Assembly: GCA_964035575.1 (NCBI GenBank)
Contig: OZ037903.1
Coordinates: forward strand, 893,001-957,000
Reading direction: 5' to 3'
From: Rhynchopus sp. YZ270_cl-10
Taxonomy: Eukaryota > Euglenozoa > Diplonemea > Diplonemida > Diplonemidae
DNA: 64,000 nt
Below are positions 62,045 to 64,000 of this stretch, piece by piece. Each line of letters starts with the position of its first letter. The first letter of the stretch is position 1. Both the position numbers and the translations under genes were made by a program. Below the pieces are notes generated by a model, which was not told where the DNA came from, did not search any database, and saw only the letters and a program-made list of their open reading frames with translations.

Positions 62045-63304
62045 ATGGACCCACACCCCCCTGCTAAGGGACCCCCTGTTGGTGCAGCACCACCGCCCCT
62101 AGGTGGTTATGACGAGGGGGTAACTGTGAAGGGGGCTGGTGGGGTGCCACCCCCTGCACGAAGCTTTGGTATGAAACAGCCGCCTACACGGACCGCCACG
62201 AACTTCCCTGTAAAGTACTACGATGGAACCTACAAGCCTGTTGTGGTGGCTCCAGTTGCTTCTGTTACACAGACACATACTCCGATTATTCCTACCACTT
62301 CTCCTACCACGGGACCAGCTATTGTCAATGTGAAGGTACCTGCTGGATCAAAAAGAGTAATGGAAAGCGAAAAACGGGTTATCGAAAAGGCGTATATGCC
62401 GACCCCGGTTAATATAGAAGAAGATGATTTTCCTCCTAGAGGGGGGGCTTCTATTCCTCCGTCGGGGTCGCAGGCGACGTCACCTCGGTTTCTTTCTAAT
62501 CGTACTACGGTGCCTCCAAGGTCTCCTCAACAGGGGTCAACTCGAACGGAGGAGTTATTAGATTTGAATACATTTGGTGCTTCGCAAAGTCCATCCCATT
62601 CTGCATCTCGCCGCTCCGCAGTAAACACTGTAGGGACCTATCAAGAAAGAGAAGATGAATTTCTCCGAAGCGGATCCCTCTACCGCGACCCTTCTGGACG
62701 ACGTTCCCAAACCAGACAGTCCACTTCACAGTCACCGAGGATGAGTGGAGGCGGGAGGTTCGATTCTTATGACAGAGCACCGGAAGATCGAATTCCTGAA
62801 GAACGTTATGGTTACGGGGACGATTTGATACACCCATTTGGGAGAGGGGACTGCGTGGTGAGGGGGTCCTTTGTCATAGAAGGATGCAATTTTGCGAGGT
62901 TTGAAGCAAGCTCGAAACGGCCCGATGAGAGGAGAATGTTTACAACAGCTATCCGTGATGATATGGTGGCATGTGTAGGGCAAGGGGTACGGAGACATGA
63001 CATAATGTTGCGTGCAGCGCCCGGTCCGATTCGTGGTGTCGTGTTAGAGTACGATGGTAGGCGAGAAATGAGTCCCTCTCTAGTAGACGCCGACTGGGGT
63101 ATAGAATTCGAATATGCCATCAGAGTCCGAAGTGAAGCAACGCAAAAGAATGTAGGTCTCTCCCTCTACACTGCCCTAACAGACGCGAATGGGCTGGATC
63201 TTCAAGAAAGCCGCCACGCGTGGGTCCGCTTTATCGACCAAAGGGCAAATCCTGCGGATATCTACACATTGACGACACATGATGCACGGAGTCAGGCTCA
63301 ATAA
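62045..63304 (+). CDS. Hypothetical protein, Pro-rich N-terminus and compact C-terminal domain
   Basis: This single exon encodes 419 residues. The first 270 are low complexity (Pro, Ser, Arg; MDPHPPAKGPPVGAAPPPLG), probably disordered. Residues about 275-350 form a compact alpha/beta unit (CVVRGSFVIEGCNFARFEAS, FTTAIRDDMVACVGQGVRRH, DIMLRAAPGPIRGVVLEY). Its strand-helix-strand pattern with an acidic-hydrophobic helix resembles SEA-like or related ferredoxin-like repeats seen in many protist surface and flagellar proteins, but this is a resemblance by eye. A second strand-rich segment follows (WGIEFEYAIRVRSEAT). Function unknown. Confidence 0.7.
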   Translation: MDPHPPAKGPPVGAAPPPLGGYDEGVTVKGAGGVPPPARSFGMKQPPTRTATNFPVKYYDGTYKPVVVAPVASVTQTHTPIIPTTSPTTGPAIVNVKVPAGSKRVMESEKRVIEKAYMPTPVNIEEDDFPPRGGASIPPSGSQATSPRFLSNRTTVPPRSPQQGSTRTEELLDLNTFGASQSPSHSASRRSAVNTVGTYQEREDEFLRSGSLYRDPSGRRSQTRQSTSQSPRMSGGGRFDSYDRAPEDRIPEERYGYGDDLIHPFGRGDCVVRGSFVIEGCNFARFEASSKRPDERRMFTTAIRDDMVACVGQGVRRHDIMLRAAPGPIRGVVLEYDGRREMSPSLVDADWGIEFEYAIRVRSEATQKNVGLSLYTALTDANGLDLQESRHAWVRFIDQRANPADIYTLTTHDARSQAQ

Positions 63305-64000
63305 AAAAGGGTCAGTGACTTTTTGTTGTACAAATTGTGCAACAATAATATCAAAAGAATTGTTTTTTTGGGTTGAGGGAGATTAATCAAGGCGTTTTAT
63401 AAAAGGTACACTGTCACGAGAGGGCTTTGTATTTCAAGTCAACTTTTTTTTTTGATCATCCGCCGTGTGGAAAAGGTGTCAAGGTATTTTTTTGAAAGGG
63501 CCGGGGTGAGTTAGAAGTGTTCACTAACGGGTGACTACGGTTCGTGTTGCCCCTCTCTCTCAAGGTGGCTAAGCACAAAAGGCCTCGGTTCATCTTAATA
63601 AACTTTCTCTTATTATAGCAGGTGTGTTTTTTTAGGAGGGGATGTCAGATGTAAACCGCGAAATGGATTTTTGTTTTGTTTTTGTATCTCTTTTGAGAAA
63701 TGATGCGATCGATTCAGAAAAAAAGCTACCACAAAAAAACATATGCAAAACCCCCTCCCAGAAAGTCAGTGGTTATTATTCTTTTCTCCATACCCCGCTA
63801 GACGCTTGGGAGGTGTATTTGCGTTTTCTTCTTCTACTGTTTTTCTTGCTTTTTCGAAGCCAATCAATTTTTGGGTCCCACACATGTTGCCCCATTGTTA
63901 ACGGCGACAAAAAGCACCCAGAGGGGCTTATATTGGGGCCATCTATGAACGGGGTGAGATTTTTTTTGTTTTTTTACCAGTTCTCAGTAGCATTTCACAA
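63305..64000 (+). other. Spacer with modules B, A and C
   Basis: Module B lies at 63405-63453 (GGTACACTGTCACGAGAGGG, then CTTTGTATTTCAAGTCAAC), degenerate module A at 63564-63616 and a truncated module C at about 63647-63672 (GATGTAAACCGCGAAATGGA). No gene is visible. Confidence 0.6.

Overview
The window reads as nuclear DNA of a diplonemid flagellate (Euglenozoa). The strongest clue is a 37-nt block at 11405-11441 that matches, from memory, the diplonemid/kinetoplastid spliced-leader (SL) exon, with the core ACAGTTTCTGTAC. It is joined to the 5' UTR of a retrotransposon. Consistent with this, every intact protein gene lies on the + strand, as in polycistronic units. Many genes follow a pyrimidine tract ending in AG, as expected of trans-splice acceptors, and conventional GT-AG introns are few and often short (44-72 nt). 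The genus cannot be fixed from sequence alone.

Layout: an ankyrin protein (170-3091), a nuclear-looking protein (4167-5303) and a small spliced gene (5707-6589) come first. A gene-poor stretch (6590-11058) follows. An intact two-ORF LINE (11405-about 16545) sits inside a 5.6-kb inverted-repeat element (11065-16696). Next are adenylate kinase 7 (16928-19763), an ARF GTPase (21129-21862), dynein light chain LC8 in three exons (23478-24278), a 904-residue unknown protein, a His-rich repeat membrane protein (27772-29565), BBIP1/BBS18 (31936-32160) and a short antisense leucine-rich-repeat fossil. The right half has a membrane-anchored disordered protein, a papain-type protease, a secreted beta-helix protein, a secreted SGNH hydrolase, a multi-pass membrane protein, an NTF2-like protein, another anchored disordered protein, RtcB RNA ligase, a secreted Cys-rich protein, a BTB plus beta-helix protein, a 4-kb foldback element (57348-61346) and a final unknown protein (62045-63304).

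Functional themes: AK7, LC8 and BBIP1 are cilium or flagellum proteins. The protease, beta-helix, SGNH and Cys-rich proteins form a secreted set suited to a heterotrophic or osmotrophic flagellate.

The most unusual content is non-coding. (1) Dozens of dispersed hairpin modules, all on the + strand, lie between genes and inside introns. Several families share one architecture: an outer stem RRTGA/TCATC or GATG/CATC, usually a 2-nt bulge on the 3' side, an inner stem whose sequence varies with both arms changing together, a loop often ACGAGAG, then a pyrimidine tract. (2) At least five inverted-repeat elements have 6-bp target-site duplications. One is nested inside another, and two have related empty sites within this window. 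Their loops carry expanded short tandem repeats (GTACTGT, ACTGT, TATACACAG).
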